Shown here: positions 1 through 6,667 of the stretch, piece after piece
Layout: each line of letters starts with the position of its first letter
Position numbering within the stretch: the stretch's first letter is position 1
NCBI RefSeq assembly: GCF_013423485.1
Contig: NZ_JABFFR010000028.1
Location: 62,001 to 126,000 of the forward strand
Source: Azospirillum oleiclasticum
Lineage (GTDB): Bacteria > Pseudomonadota > Alphaproteobacteria > Azospirillales > Azospirillaceae
Direction of reading: 5' to 3'
DNA length: 64,000 nt
Notes under the pieces: generated by a model
What the model was told of the DNA's origin: nothing
Seen by the model: the letters and a program-made list of their open reading frames with translations, nothing else
The model's database searches: none
Made by a program: the position numbers and the translations under genes

Positions 1-510
1 ACGGTCCAGCAGGTCGGGACGGAATGTTCCGGCGGCGGCCATGGCCGGCAGGTCGGCGTTGGTGGCGCCGACCACCCGCACGTCCACCCGTTGCGTCCGT
101 CCGCCGATCCGCTCGATCTCCCCATACTCCACCGCACGCAGCAGCTTTTCCTGCACGGCGGCGCTGGCGGTGGCGACCTCGTCCAGGAACAGGGTGCCGC
201 CGTCCGCCTGTTCGAACCGGCCGGCGTGGCGGCGGCTGGCGCCGGTGAAGGCCCCGGCCTCGAAGCCGAACAGCTCGGAATCCAGCAGCGTCTCCGGCAG
301 GGCGGCGCAGTTCACCTTGACAAAGGGGCGGTCCCAGCGCCGCGACAGGTAATGGATGCGCGCCGCCGCCAGCTCCTTGCCGGTGCCACGCTCGCCGATC
401 ACCAGCAGCGGCCGTTCGATCGGTGCCACGCGGGAGATGTGGGCGAGCGCCGCCAGGAAGGCGGGCGATTCCCCCAGCAGCGGCGGCAGTTCGGCGGGAA
501 CGACGGTCAT
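1..510 (-). CDS. pspF: PspF-type sigma-54 activator, AAA+ domain (partial)
   Basis: Enhancer-binding ATPase that would activate the divergent psp operon by remodelling sigma-54 RNA polymerase. The window holds the N-terminal 170 residues; the gene runs off the left edge, so the rest of the AAA+ domain and the C-terminal DNA-binding helix are not seen. Visible motifs are the Walker A loop GERGTGKE (about residues 39-46), the sigma-54 contact loop GAFTGA, the Walker B-like GTLFLDEV and the sensor region VVGATNADL. As in known PspF proteins there is no N-terminal receiver or GAF domain: the AAA+ domain begins within the first 15 residues. The ATG at 510 lies 175 bp from the divergent small gene, with a sigma-54 promoter between them. 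The symbol rests on both motifs and position. Confidence 0.9.
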   Translation of the reverse strand, partial: MTVVPAELPPLLGESPAFLAALAHISRVAPIERPLLVIGERGTGKELAAARIHYLSRRWDRPFVKVNCAALPETLLDSELFGFEAGAFTGASRRHAGRFEQADGGTLFLDEVATASAAVQEKLLRAVEYGEIERIGGRTQRVDVRVVGATNADLPAMAAAGTFRPDLLDR

Positions 511-643
511 GGTGAAATCCGCGATAGCATGTGGTGGAATCAACGAAGAAATGGTGAGAAACGCTATCTCCGTCGCGGAGGCTGGTCAAGCCGGGCGGGC
601 CCAAACGCAGGCGGCGGGCCGGTTCCGGCGGATTGCCAGGCTC

Positions 644-659
644 TGGCACGGCCGTTGCT
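644..659 (+). promoter_or_regulatory. sigma-54 (-24/-12) promoter of the psp operon
   Basis: The bases TGGCACG, a four-base spacer GCCG, then TTGCT match the RpoN consensus (TGGCACG-N4-TTGCW) at every defined position, with the invariant GG and GC ten bases apart. It points at the small gene starting at 685. Transcription should begin near 669-671, leaving a very short leader carrying the AAAGGAG ribosome site at 671-677. The divergent pspF gene is the obvious activator. Its upstream binding sites would lie between 511 and 640, but I could not define them. Confidence 0.88.
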
Positions 660-684
660 TTTGTTCGGGCAAAGGAGACCGGAC

Positions 685-825
685 ATGAGCGACGACACCT
701 ACACCCGCTACCGCCCCGACAACCGCGACACCGTGCAGCGTCTGCGCGCCTGGCTGATGAGCCGCCCGTCGGAAAGCTGGCTGTTCTTCTTCGCCGGCAT
801 CGTCGCCGGCGCGCTGCTCGGCTGA
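685..825 (+). CDS. 46-aa single-pass membrane peptide, first gene of psp operon
   Basis: Small protein with a polar, tyrosine- and arginine-containing N-terminal half and one hydrophobic C-terminal segment (WLFFFAGIVAGALLG). It ends right at the membrane helix, so it is probably tail-anchored. The start is supported by AAAGGAG eight bases upstream and by its position as the first open frame after the sigma-54 promoter. The gap to pspA is only 29 bp, so it is almost certainly co-transcribed and co-induced by envelope stress. It is not PspB, PspC, PspD or PspG by sequence, and I do not recognise a named family. A role as an extra membrane partner of PspA is inference. Confidence 0.72.
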   Translation: MSDDTYTRYRPDNRDTVQRLRAWLMSRPSESWLFFFAGIVAGALLG

Positions 826-854
826 CCCGCTTCTTCGCTGAGGACACGAGAGAC

Positions 855-1532
855 ATGAGCATCTTTTCGCGCCTGACCGACATCGTTCAGTCCAACCTCA
901 ACGCGATGCTCGACCGCGCCGAGGATCCGGAGAAGATGATCCGCCTGATCATCCAGGAGATGGAGGACACGCTGGTGGAGGTGCGCTCCTCCACCGTGAA
1001 GATCATCGCGGAGAAGAAGGAGATCGAGCGCCGCGTCGCCGATCTGCGCCGCGAGAGCGAGAACTGGGATCGCAAGGCGGAGATCGCGCTCACCTGCGAT
1101 CGTGAGGATCTCGCCAAAGGCGCGCTGATCGAGCGGTCCAGGCTGGCCGACCAGGCCGACCAGCTGGAGGTCCAGCACAAGGCCGTCGAGGAGGCGCTGA
1201 CCAAGGCCAACGACGACATCGGCCGGCTCCAGGCCAAGCTGACCGACGCCAAGAACCGCGAGAAGGCGCTGGTCGCCCGGCAGAAGTCCGCGGCCAACCG
1301 CGTCAAGGTCCGCAACACCCTGAACGACGAGCGGATCAACGAGGCCCTGTCGCGCTTCGAGCAGGTGGAAAAGAACCTGGACGAGCTGGAGGGCCGCGTG
1401 GAGTCCTACGACCTCGGCCGCAAGAAGTCGCTGTCGGAAGAGATTGCGGAACTTGAGGCGAACCACAAGGTGGAGGAGGATTTGGCGGCACTGCGCGCCC
1501 GCATCGCCGCGCGCAAGGCGGGCGGGTCCTGA
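855..1532 (+). CDS. pspA: Phage shock protein A, PspA/Vipp1 (ESCRT-III-like)
   Basis: Peripheral membrane protein that binds damaged inner membrane and, in known systems, also restrains PspF when the cell is not stressed. The 225 residues (E. coli PspA has 222) are almost entirely heptad-rich alpha helix. The N-terminal amphipathic segment MSIFSRLTDIVQSNLNAMLD is typical of the family, as is the following DPEKMIRLIIQEMEDTLVEV. The ATG at 855 follows a short 29-bp gap after the 46-codon gene. It is the second gene of the sigma-54-driven operon, and a strong hairpin just downstream may reduce expression of pspB and pspC relative to pspA. Confidence 0.96.
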   Translation: MSIFSRLTDIVQSNLNAMLDRAEDPEKMIRLIIQEMEDTLVEVRSSTVKIIAEKKEIERRVADLRRESENWDRKAEIALTCDREDLAKGALIERSRLADQADQLEVQHKAVEEALTKANDDIGRLQAKLTDAKNREKALVARQKSAANRVKVRNTLNDERINEALSRFEQVEKNLDELEGRVESYDLGRKKSLSEEIAELEANHKVEEDLAALRARIAARKAGGS

Positions 1533-1545
1533 CACCTGGACACGC

Positions 1546-1569
1546 GGGGGCCGGCCGAAACCGGCCCCC
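1546..1569 (+). terminator. GC-rich hairpin between pspA and pspB
   Basis: A perfect nine-base-pair stem (GGGGGCCGG with CCGGCCCCC) closes a six-base loop, 14 bases after the pspA stop. No run of T follows, so it is more likely a partial terminator or an mRNA 3'-end stabiliser that sets a high pspA to pspBC ratio than a complete stop. This role is inferred. Confidence 0.5.
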
Positions 1570-1603
1570 GGCCGCGGATCGCCTGGAGAAGGGCTGACAT
1601 CCT

Positions 1604-1834
1604 ATGGATCATTTCGGTTTCGTACTGGGCATCCTCTTTCTGGTCGTGGTGGTGCCGATGTGGATCCGTCACCACTACCGCCACCGGACGGAGACCCGGC
1701 GCGCGCTCAACGCCGAGGACGAGCGGGCGCTGGACGATCTGCGCGCGCTGGCCGAGCGCATGGAAAACCGCGTCCAGACCCTGGAGCGCATCCTCGACGC
1801 CGAGTCTCCGGGCTGGCGCAACAAGCTGTCATAG
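1604..1834 (+). CDS. pspB: Phage shock protein B
   Basis: A 76-residue inner-membrane protein with one N-terminal transmembrane helix (about residues 4-20, FGFVLGILFLVVVVPMWI) and a cytoplasmic coiled-coil tail, the same plan and length as E. coli PspB (74 residues). With PspC it senses envelope stress and releases PspA from PspF in the enterobacterial model. It is followed after 12 bp by pspC. A start at ATG 1604 places the transmembrane helix at the very N-terminus, as expected for the family. Confidence 0.9.
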   Translation: MDHFGFVLGILFLVVVVPMWIRHHYRHRTETRRALNAEDERALDDLRALAERMENRVQTLERILDAESPGWRNKLS

Positions 1835-1846
1835 GGGTGGACGTCG

Positions 1847-2239
1847 ATGCATGAGCGAACCTCGCCTTTCGGCGGTTTCCGTCCGCGCGGCCTGTTCCGC
1901 AACCCCGAGCGCGGCCGGATCGCCGGCGTGTGCGCCGGTGTGGCCGACTATCTCGGGGTCGATCGGTTCGTCATCAGGCTGGGCTTCGTCGCGGCCGTGA
2001 TCTTCCTGACGCCCTTCGCCATCGCCGGCTACATCCTGGCCGCGCTGATGCTGCCGGTGCAGCCGCCAGCCGGCAGCTTCACCGCCGCGGACGTGCCGGA
2101 GGAGACCGCAAGCACGCGCCTGCACGGCCTGCGCGACCGCTTCCGCTCCTGCGAAAAGCGGATCGAGAACCTGGAGGCCCATGTGGCCTCCCGCGAGTAT
2201 GAACTGAGCCGCGCGATCCGGGACCTGGATCGGCGGTAG
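1847..2239 (+). CDS. pspC: Phage shock protein C (PspC domain)
   Basis: A 130-residue protein. Residues about 15-70 form a PspC domain: the sequence LFRNPERGRIAGVCAGVADY is followed by a hydrophobic transmembrane stretch (LGFVAAVIFLTPFAIAGYIL). A C-terminal charged region follows that looks like a short coiled coil (about residues 95-130). It acts with PspB as the membrane sensor of the psp response. It is the last psp gene, followed by a hairpin at 2301-2319. No PspD or PspG is present in the window. Confidence 0.92.
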   Translation: MHERTSPFGGFRPRGLFRNPERGRIAGVCAGVADYLGVDRFVIRLGFVAAVIFLTPFAIAGYILAALMLPVQPPAGSFTAADVPEETASTRLHGLRDRFRSCEKRIENLEAHVASREYELSRAIRDLDRR

Positions 2240-2300
2240 GCCGCCGCGGCAGCCCTGGCCGACCGTCGTCGCGGCAGCCGCACGGCGGTCGCGCCATGAG

Positions 2301-2319
2301 GACCGGGCGGGACCCGGTC
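2301..2319. terminator. Hairpin between psp operon and convergent small gene
   Basis: A seven-base-pair perfect stem (GACCGGG with CCCGGTC) and five-base loop lie 61 bases after pspC and 10 bases after the stop of the convergent 38-codon gene. It could stop transcription from both sides. There is no clear T tract. Confidence 0.45.
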
Positions 2320-2328
2320 CGAAATCCG

Positions 2329-2445
2329 TCAGCGCTGGCGGCGGTTGCCGCGCACGCGCACCGGCACGCGCTTGGGCTCCGGCCGCGTCGCCATCACACC
2401 CGCCAGCACCAGAGCCATCGCCGCACCGAGCAGAGCCAGTTCCAT
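2329..2445 (-). CDS. 38-aa single-pass membrane peptide with basic tail
   Basis: A tiny open frame encoding a hydrophobic N-terminal segment (MELALLGAAMALVLAGVMA) followed by a strongly basic tail rich in Arg and Pro that ends in RGNRRQR. The reason to believe it is translated is the near-ideal ribosome site AGGAGG with good spacing before the ATG at 2445. No family is recognised. It is convergent with pspC and separated by 130 bp from the next minus-strand gene. It would sit in the inner membrane with the basic tail in the cytoplasm (positive-inside rule). Function unknown. Confidence 0.6.
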   Translation of the reverse strand: MELALLGAAMALVLAGVMATRPEPKRVPVRVRGNRRQR

Positions 2446-2578
2446 AGTCGCTCCTCCTGGTTTGCCTCCTATGGTGAGGCACCATGGGATGTACATGGTA
2501 GCAGAAAAATGACCGGCAACCATCCGGCACGCAAATTGTCGCAGGCCTGCAACGCCCGATCCGGCGCCCCGCCCCGGC

Positions 2579-3091
2579 CTAACCCTCGTAACGCTCGGTG
2601 GATTGCAGGGTGAAGCCCTTGTTCTCGGGGAAGCGGGCGTGGACCTTCTCGTGCGCCCTCTTCTCGTCGGCGGCCCAGACGAGGAAGCGGCGTCCGCGTC
2701 TCCAGCTTTCCAGCGCCGTGCGCTCGAGCTTGGCGTTGACTTTGTGCGCGTAGTCCGGATGGGCGATGCGGACGATCCAGCCCTGCTCGGCCTCCGACCG
2801 GCGGTCGTCGAGCACAAAGAGGCGCCGGTCCAGCGCCCGCGTGGCGTTCAGCCGCTCCTCGATCTCCTGGCAGGCGATCTCGATGGCGGTCTTGCGCCGG
2901 CGCATGGCCGCCAGCTCGCGCGCCTGTCCCAGCGTGCCGCGGGCGGCGCGCTTGATGCGCTCGACCTGGGCCTGCCGCCGCGACTCGATCTTGGTCATGG
3001 TCGCCTCGGTCTCCTTCAGCCGCTTGATGGCGTGCACCATGGAGACGACCAGAGCCACAAACCCGACCATGCCGGCGAACACATAGACCAT
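2579..3091 (-). CDS. Membrane-anchored coiled-coil protein (170 aa), unknown
   Basis: One N-terminal transmembrane helix (about residues 2-22, VYVFAGMVGFVALVVSMVHA) is followed by a charged helical region of probable coiled coil (residues 24-95) and a C-terminal globular part with a W-R-R-G-R-R-F-L-V-W core, ending near RFPENKGFTLQSTERYEG. The gene starts five bases before the stop of its upstream neighbour, so the two form an operon. Both proteins share the same architecture and a similar C-terminal pattern (a W/V-rich strand, then A-x-E-K/R-x-x-x-R-F/Y-P, then F), so they look like diverged paralogues. No known function is recognised. Confidence 0.72.
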   Translation of the reverse strand: MVYVFAGMVGFVALVVSMVHAIKRLKETEATMTKIESRRQAQVERIKRAARGTLGQARELAAMRRRKTAIEIACQEIEERLNATRALDRRLFVLDDRRSEAEQGWIVRIAHPDYAHKVNAKLERTALESWRRGRRFLVWAADEKRAHEKVHARFPENKGFTLQSTERYEG

Positions 3092-3096
3092 GGCGG

Positions 3097-3660
3097 CTAT
3101 CCCGCCTTCGCCGCCGGCCCGTCACCGCTGCCGTGCTCGTTGAGCCGCTGCACGTGGAAGCCGAAGGACGGCGGGTAACGCCGCTCGACTTCCGCCCGCG
3201 CGTCCTGCATCGAGCGGACCCACACCTCGATGATCTGCGGTTGGGACCAGCTCCGGTCGATCAGGATCGGGCTGCGCGGGACGTTGCCGGTGCCGACATA
3301 GCGATTGATGACGTGCGCCACCCAGCAAGGTGCGCCCTCCACCTCCTCGCCGATCTGGCGGATGAGCTGCTCGCCGGCGTTGGTGGCGTCGGTCCATTGC
3401 CGGTCCAGCCGCTGGCGGCGGCGCACCACCTCCCGCAACTCCGCATCGAACGCCTTGACCTCCTTGGCGCGCGCGGCGTGCCGCGCCTCGAAGGCCTGCT
3501 CCATGCGGGCGCGCCGCGTCATCATGCCGCGGATGCCGACGAGCCCGTGGCGCTGCTCGATGGAGCGCTCGCCGAAATGCACGACCGCCCGGGCGGCCCC
3601 GTAGGCCAGCCCGGAAAGAGCCAGCGCAGCAATCAGGGCCTGGACGTAGTCGTTCCACAT
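3097..3660 (-). CDS. Membrane-anchored coiled-coil protein (187 aa), unknown
   Basis: First gene of a two-gene operon. An N-terminal hydrophobic helix (about residues 7-28, QALIAALALSGLAYGAARAV) precedes an Arg/Glu-rich helical segment (residues 45-105). The C-terminal domain contains a Cys-Trp pair, the strand PQIIEVWVRSMQDARAEVER and then RRYPPSFGFHVQRL. It resembles its downstream partner in layout and C-terminal pattern. Both would be inner-membrane proteins with the soluble part probably in the cytoplasm. A role in envelope stress alongside the nearby psp genes is possible but rests only on proximity. Confidence 0.72.
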   Translation of the reverse strand: MWNDYVQALIAALALSGLAYGAARAVVHFGERSIEQRHGLVGIRGMMTRRARMEQAFEARHAARAKEVKAFDAELREVVRRRQRLDRQWTDATNAGEQLIRQIGEEVEGAPCWVAHVINRYVGTGNVPRSPILIDRSWSQPQIIEVWVRSMQDARAEVERRYPPSFGFHVQRLNEHGSGDGPAAKAG

Positions 3661-3718
3661 GGCGTTGCATTGGGGGAGGGGATGCGCGTCACTTTGGTAG
3701 ACGCTCCCGCAGACCGGA

Positions 3719-5263
3719 TCAACCGGGATCGGATGGCGGGCTCCCGGCCAGGACCACCCGGTTGCGCCCGGCCAGCTTGGCGTCGTAGAGAGCCGCGTCG
3801 GCGCGCATCAGGGTGCGCTCGACCGTCGGCTCGCCCTCCTCGCGCTCGGCCACGCCGATGCTGGCGGTGATCGTCAGCGTGTGCGGCCCGAAGGTGAAGG
3901 TCTTGGCGGCGATGGCCAGCCTGACCCGCTCGGCCACGGCGGCGGCACCGGCGAGATCGGTTTCCGGCAGCAGCACCACGAACTCCTCCCCGCCGAACCG
4001 CGCGATCAGGTCGGAGTTGCGCAGCGCGTCCCGCGCGCAGGTCACCACGGTGCGCAGCGCCTCGTCCCCGGCAGCGTGGCCGTAGCTGTCGTTCACCGCC
4101 TTGAAATGGTCGAGGTCGATCAGGAACACGCTGAGCAGGCGCCCGTGGCGCCGGGCGCGCGCGAACTCTGCCGCGGCCAGCTCCATGAAATGGCGGCGGT
4201 TCCACACCTCGGTCAGCACGTCCAAGGTGGCGAGACGCTCCAGCTTGCCGTTGGCCTCCGCCAGCGCCCGCGTGCGCTCGGCCACGCGCGCCTCCAGCGT
4301 TTCGTTGGCCTCGCGCAGCCGCTCGTAAAGCGCCACGTTGGCGAAGCCCAGCCCGATCTTGGACGCGAACACCTCCACCAGCCCGTGATCGATCGGATCG
4401 AGCGGGCGGCGCGTGCGCATCCAAACCGCCATGCCCGAGCCGTCGGGCACGTCGATGTGCAGGGTCAGACAGTCGGGGCGGTAGACCGAGCGGCGTTCGT
4501 GGAAGCTGTGGATCAGGCACTCGCGGACGGGCGGTTCGATGGCGCGGTTGTCGTAGGGGCGCTCCACCAGCCCGGCGAAGCCGCCGGCACCGGCCAGCAC
4601 GGCCAGCCGGTCGCCGCCGCGCAGCGAGCACAGCAGCCCGTCCGGCTCCATGCCCAGCACCGCCGCCACCTCCGTCAGGACGCCCGACGCGTAGGCTCGC
4701 AGCGTGCGCATGCCGAACAGCCGGTCGGTGGATTCCACGATCCGCTGCAGCCCCCGCCGGTTGGTCTCCAGCGCCGTGATGTCGGAATAGGCGCGGAGCG
4801 CCGCGATGACGGTGGTGAAGAGCTTCTGCGTGGTCAGCTCGGTCTTGGCCTTGTAATCGTTGATGTCGCACTCGACGATCACGTTCTCTTCCGGCGCCTG
4901 CCCCGGCTGGCCGGTGCGCAGGATGATGCGGATGGCGCGGTTGCCGATGTCCTCGCGGATGGTGCGCACCAGATGCAGGCCGGCGTCGTCGGTCTCCATC
5001 ACCACGTCCAGCAGCACCATGGCGATGCCGGGATCGGCGCGCAGGATCGCCGCCGCCTCCGTGGCCGAGAAGGCGCTGAGCAGCGCCAGCCGGCGGTTCT
5101 TGAAGCGCACCTTGCCAAGCGCCAGACGGGTGACCGCATGCACCTCCGGGTCGTCATCGACGACCAGGATCTTCCAGGGCTCGCCCGCGTCGGCCGGCGG
5201 CCCGGCCGGGGTGGCGGCGCGTGGCACCAGAGGTTCGTCGGCGAACAGAAGGTCGTTTCCCAT
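3719..5263 (-). CDS. Response regulator: REC-DUF3369-GGDEF diguanylate cyclase
   Basis: A 514-residue protein predicted to make cyclic di-GMP when its receiver is phosphorylated. The receiver spans about residues 30-150, with acidic pocket VVDDD and acceptor Asp86 in LLDVVMETDD. It is followed by a DUF3369 sensory segment (about 170-325), a short coiled coil (ERTRALAEANGKLERLATLD) and a C-terminal GGDEF domain. The active-site signature is GGEEF (about residues 424-428), an active variant. The product-inhibition I-site RxxD is present as RNSD five residues before it. A paralogue with the same REC-DUF3369 half but an HD-GYP phosphodiesterase output lies at 37801-39390. The ATG at 5263 opens the frame; 477 bp of non-coding DNA lie upstream. 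The cognate kinase is unknown. Confidence 0.93.
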   Translation of the reverse strand: MGNDLLFADEPLVPRAATPAGPPADAGEPWKILVVDDDPEVHAVTRLALGKVRFKNRRLALLSAFSATEAAAILRADPGIAMVLLDVVMETDDAGLHLVRTIREDIGNRAIRIILRTGQPGQAPEENVIVECDINDYKAKTELTTQKLFTTVIAALRAYSDITALETNRRGLQRIVESTDRLFGMRTLRAYASGVLTEVAAVLGMEPDGLLCSLRGGDRLAVLAGAGGFAGLVERPYDNRAIEPPVRECLIHSFHERRSVYRPDCLTLHIDVPDGSGMAVWMRTRRPLDPIDHGLVEVFASKIGLGFANVALYERLREANETLEARVAERTRALAEANGKLERLATLDVLTEVWNRRHFMELAAAEFARARRHGRLLSVFLIDLDHFKAVNDSYGHAAGDEALRTVVTCARDALRNSDLIARFGGEEFVVLLPETDLAGAAAVAERVRLAIAAKTFTFGPHTLTITASIGVAEREEGEPTVERTLMRADAALYDAKLAGRNRVVLAGSPPSDPG

Positions 5264-5740
5264 GGCTGCTCGGACGCCTCGCCGTCGATCAACCCGTGAA
5301 ACGCGAACAGGCGATGCGGAAGATCGGTTTCAGGATGACCTCCCCAAGGTGATTTTCGTACGGGTGGAACGCGAACTCTACCGTAAAGACGTCGCCATGG
5401 CGCGTGCAAACGGAATCCGGAACGTCACATTCCGGCCCGCAGCGTCGCACCGGACCGCCGATGCCCGCCAGGACAGGGGGTTAGCCATAAACGATCCGTA
5501 TGGCGGAACGCAACGCTTTCGCGAAATTCGTATCGAATCCGTTCGATTGCCGGCGGTTGGTTTCGACTCATTGCCGTTTCGTACTACAACCATTGTCCGG
5601 TTCGACTCCCGCGGCACGGCACAGTATCGGAAAGCCGAGCCCTCATGGCGACGGGCGGCGCGTTCGATGGATGCCTATGGCCGGGGGCGGTGGTGCCGCT
5701 CCGGGCTTTTGTGCTTCCCACAAGAAGGATATTGGGCCGG
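5264..5740. other. Non-coding divergent spacer between cyclase and che operon
   Basis: A 477-bp spacer between two divergent signalling units. It is less GC-rich than its surroundings, especially 5500-5640 (several TTCG/CGAA and ATCGAAT motifs), as expected for promoters. I see no convincing open frame, tRNA or strong hairpin. A weak inverted pair CGGAAT / ATTCCG occurs at 5411-5416 and 5429-5434. Promoters for both the cyclase gene and the chemosensory operon must lie here, but I cannot place them with confidence. Confidence 0.5.
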
Positions 5741-6136
5741 ATGTCGAATTCTTGGGCGGGACTGCGACTGTTGGTGGTGGAAGACGAGTTCATCAACGCG
5801 ATGTTCACGGTGGACACGCTGGAGGAACGCGGCTGCGTGATCGTCGGCCCGGCGGCGTCGCTCGACGAGGCGATGGATCTCGCCGAGCGCGAGACCGTGG
5901 ACGGGGCGATCCTGGATGTGAACCTGGCCGGCCAGCCGGTGTTTCCCCTGACCGACCGGCTGGTCGCGCGCGGCGTGCCGGTGCTGCTGACCACCGGCTA
6001 CGACAGCTCGACCCTGCCGGAGCGGATGCGCGGCCTCTGCCAGCTTCAGAAGCCCTTCAGCGACGAGCAGCTCTTCGCGGCACTCGGCCGGCTGTTCCCC
6101 AGCATGCCGGCGCGCCGGGCGACCGTGGGCGCCTGA
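5741..6136 (+). CDS. Single-domain response regulator (CheY-like), head of chemosensory operon
   Basis: A 131-residue stand-alone receiver: acidic pocket VVEDE, acceptor Asp in AILDVNLAG, the Thr of LLTTGYD and Lys in LQKPF are all present. The loop ILDVNLAGQPVFPLTD is of the type found in receivers paired with HWE/HisKA_2 kinases rather than in flagellar CheY. The ATG at 5741 is chosen because AGAAGGA lies 11-17 bases upstream; an upstream ATG at 5645 would add a tail unlike the family. It begins an operon whose last gene encodes an HWE hybrid kinase, matching the CheY3-CheS3 pairing known from Rhodospirillum centenum. Confidence 0.85.
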   Translation: MSNSWAGLRLLVVEDEFINAMFTVDTLEERGCVIVGPAASLDEAMDLAERETVDGAILDVNLAGQPVFPLTDRLVARGVPVLLTTGYDSSTLPERMRGLCQLQKPFSDEQLFAALGRLFPSMPARRATVGA

Positions 6137-6139
6137 GCG

Positions 6140-6655
6140 ATGCGGCGCGCGGCGGCGGCTCCGGCCGGGCTCGAGGACCGGGTCTGCGTGGCCGAGCTGT
6201 CGGGGCAGCTCGTCGCGCTGCGCGCGGCGGCGGTGGCGGCGGCCTTGCCGATGGCCCGGCTCGCCCGCCCGCCCAACCGCCCGCCGATCCTGGAGGGGCT
6301 GCTGTCGCTTCCCGACGGCGCGCTGCCCGTGCTGCGGCTGTCCCATCTGTTGGGGCTTCCCGACCGGCCGCCCACCGCGGCCAGCGCCATCCTGCGGCTG
6401 CGCGGGGAACGTCCGCGCGGCCTGCTGGTGGACCGTGTCCGCGGGCTGCAGCGGGTGCGGGCGGATGACCTGCAACCGATCGAGCCCGGCAGCTCCTTCG
6501 CCGACGTCGCGATCGCCGGACTGGGCGTGGCCGGCGAGCCGTGCCTGCTGCTCGACCCCGCGCGCCTGCTGCTGCGGGAAGAGGAGGCGCGGCTGGACGC
6601 CTTCCGGGCGCTGGGCGATCGCCGGCTGGCGGACCTCGGCCCGGAAGGCCCGTAG
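6140..6655 (+). CDS. cheW: CheW-like scaffold protein
   Basis: A 171-residue single CheW domain. It has the strand pattern VCVAELSGQLVALRAAAVAA, then PPILEGLLSLPDGALPVLRL (a loose version of the CheW p-v-i-d-L-x segment) and GLLVDRVRGLQRV. It should bridge the receptor tip and the CheA P5 domain. It starts three bases after the stop of the receiver gene and is followed after 12 bp by cheR, so it is translated from the same messenger. It is one of two CheW proteins in the operon and is the more divergent of the two. Confidence 0.82.
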   Translation: MRRAAAAPAGLEDRVCVAELSGQLVALRAAAVAAALPMARLARPPNRPPILEGLLSLPDGALPVLRLSHLLGLPDRPPTAASAILRLRGERPRGLLVDRVRGLQRVRADDLQPIEPGSSFADVAIAGLGVAGEPCLLLDPARLLLREEEARLDAFRALGDRRLADLGPEGP

Positions 6656-6667
6656 GACGGCCCGGCC

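Noticed and set aside
5411..5434. Inverted pair CGGAAT/ATTCCG upstream of the cyclase gene as an operator
   Set aside because: Only six bases per arm with a twelve-base gap; expected by chance in a 477-bp spacer.
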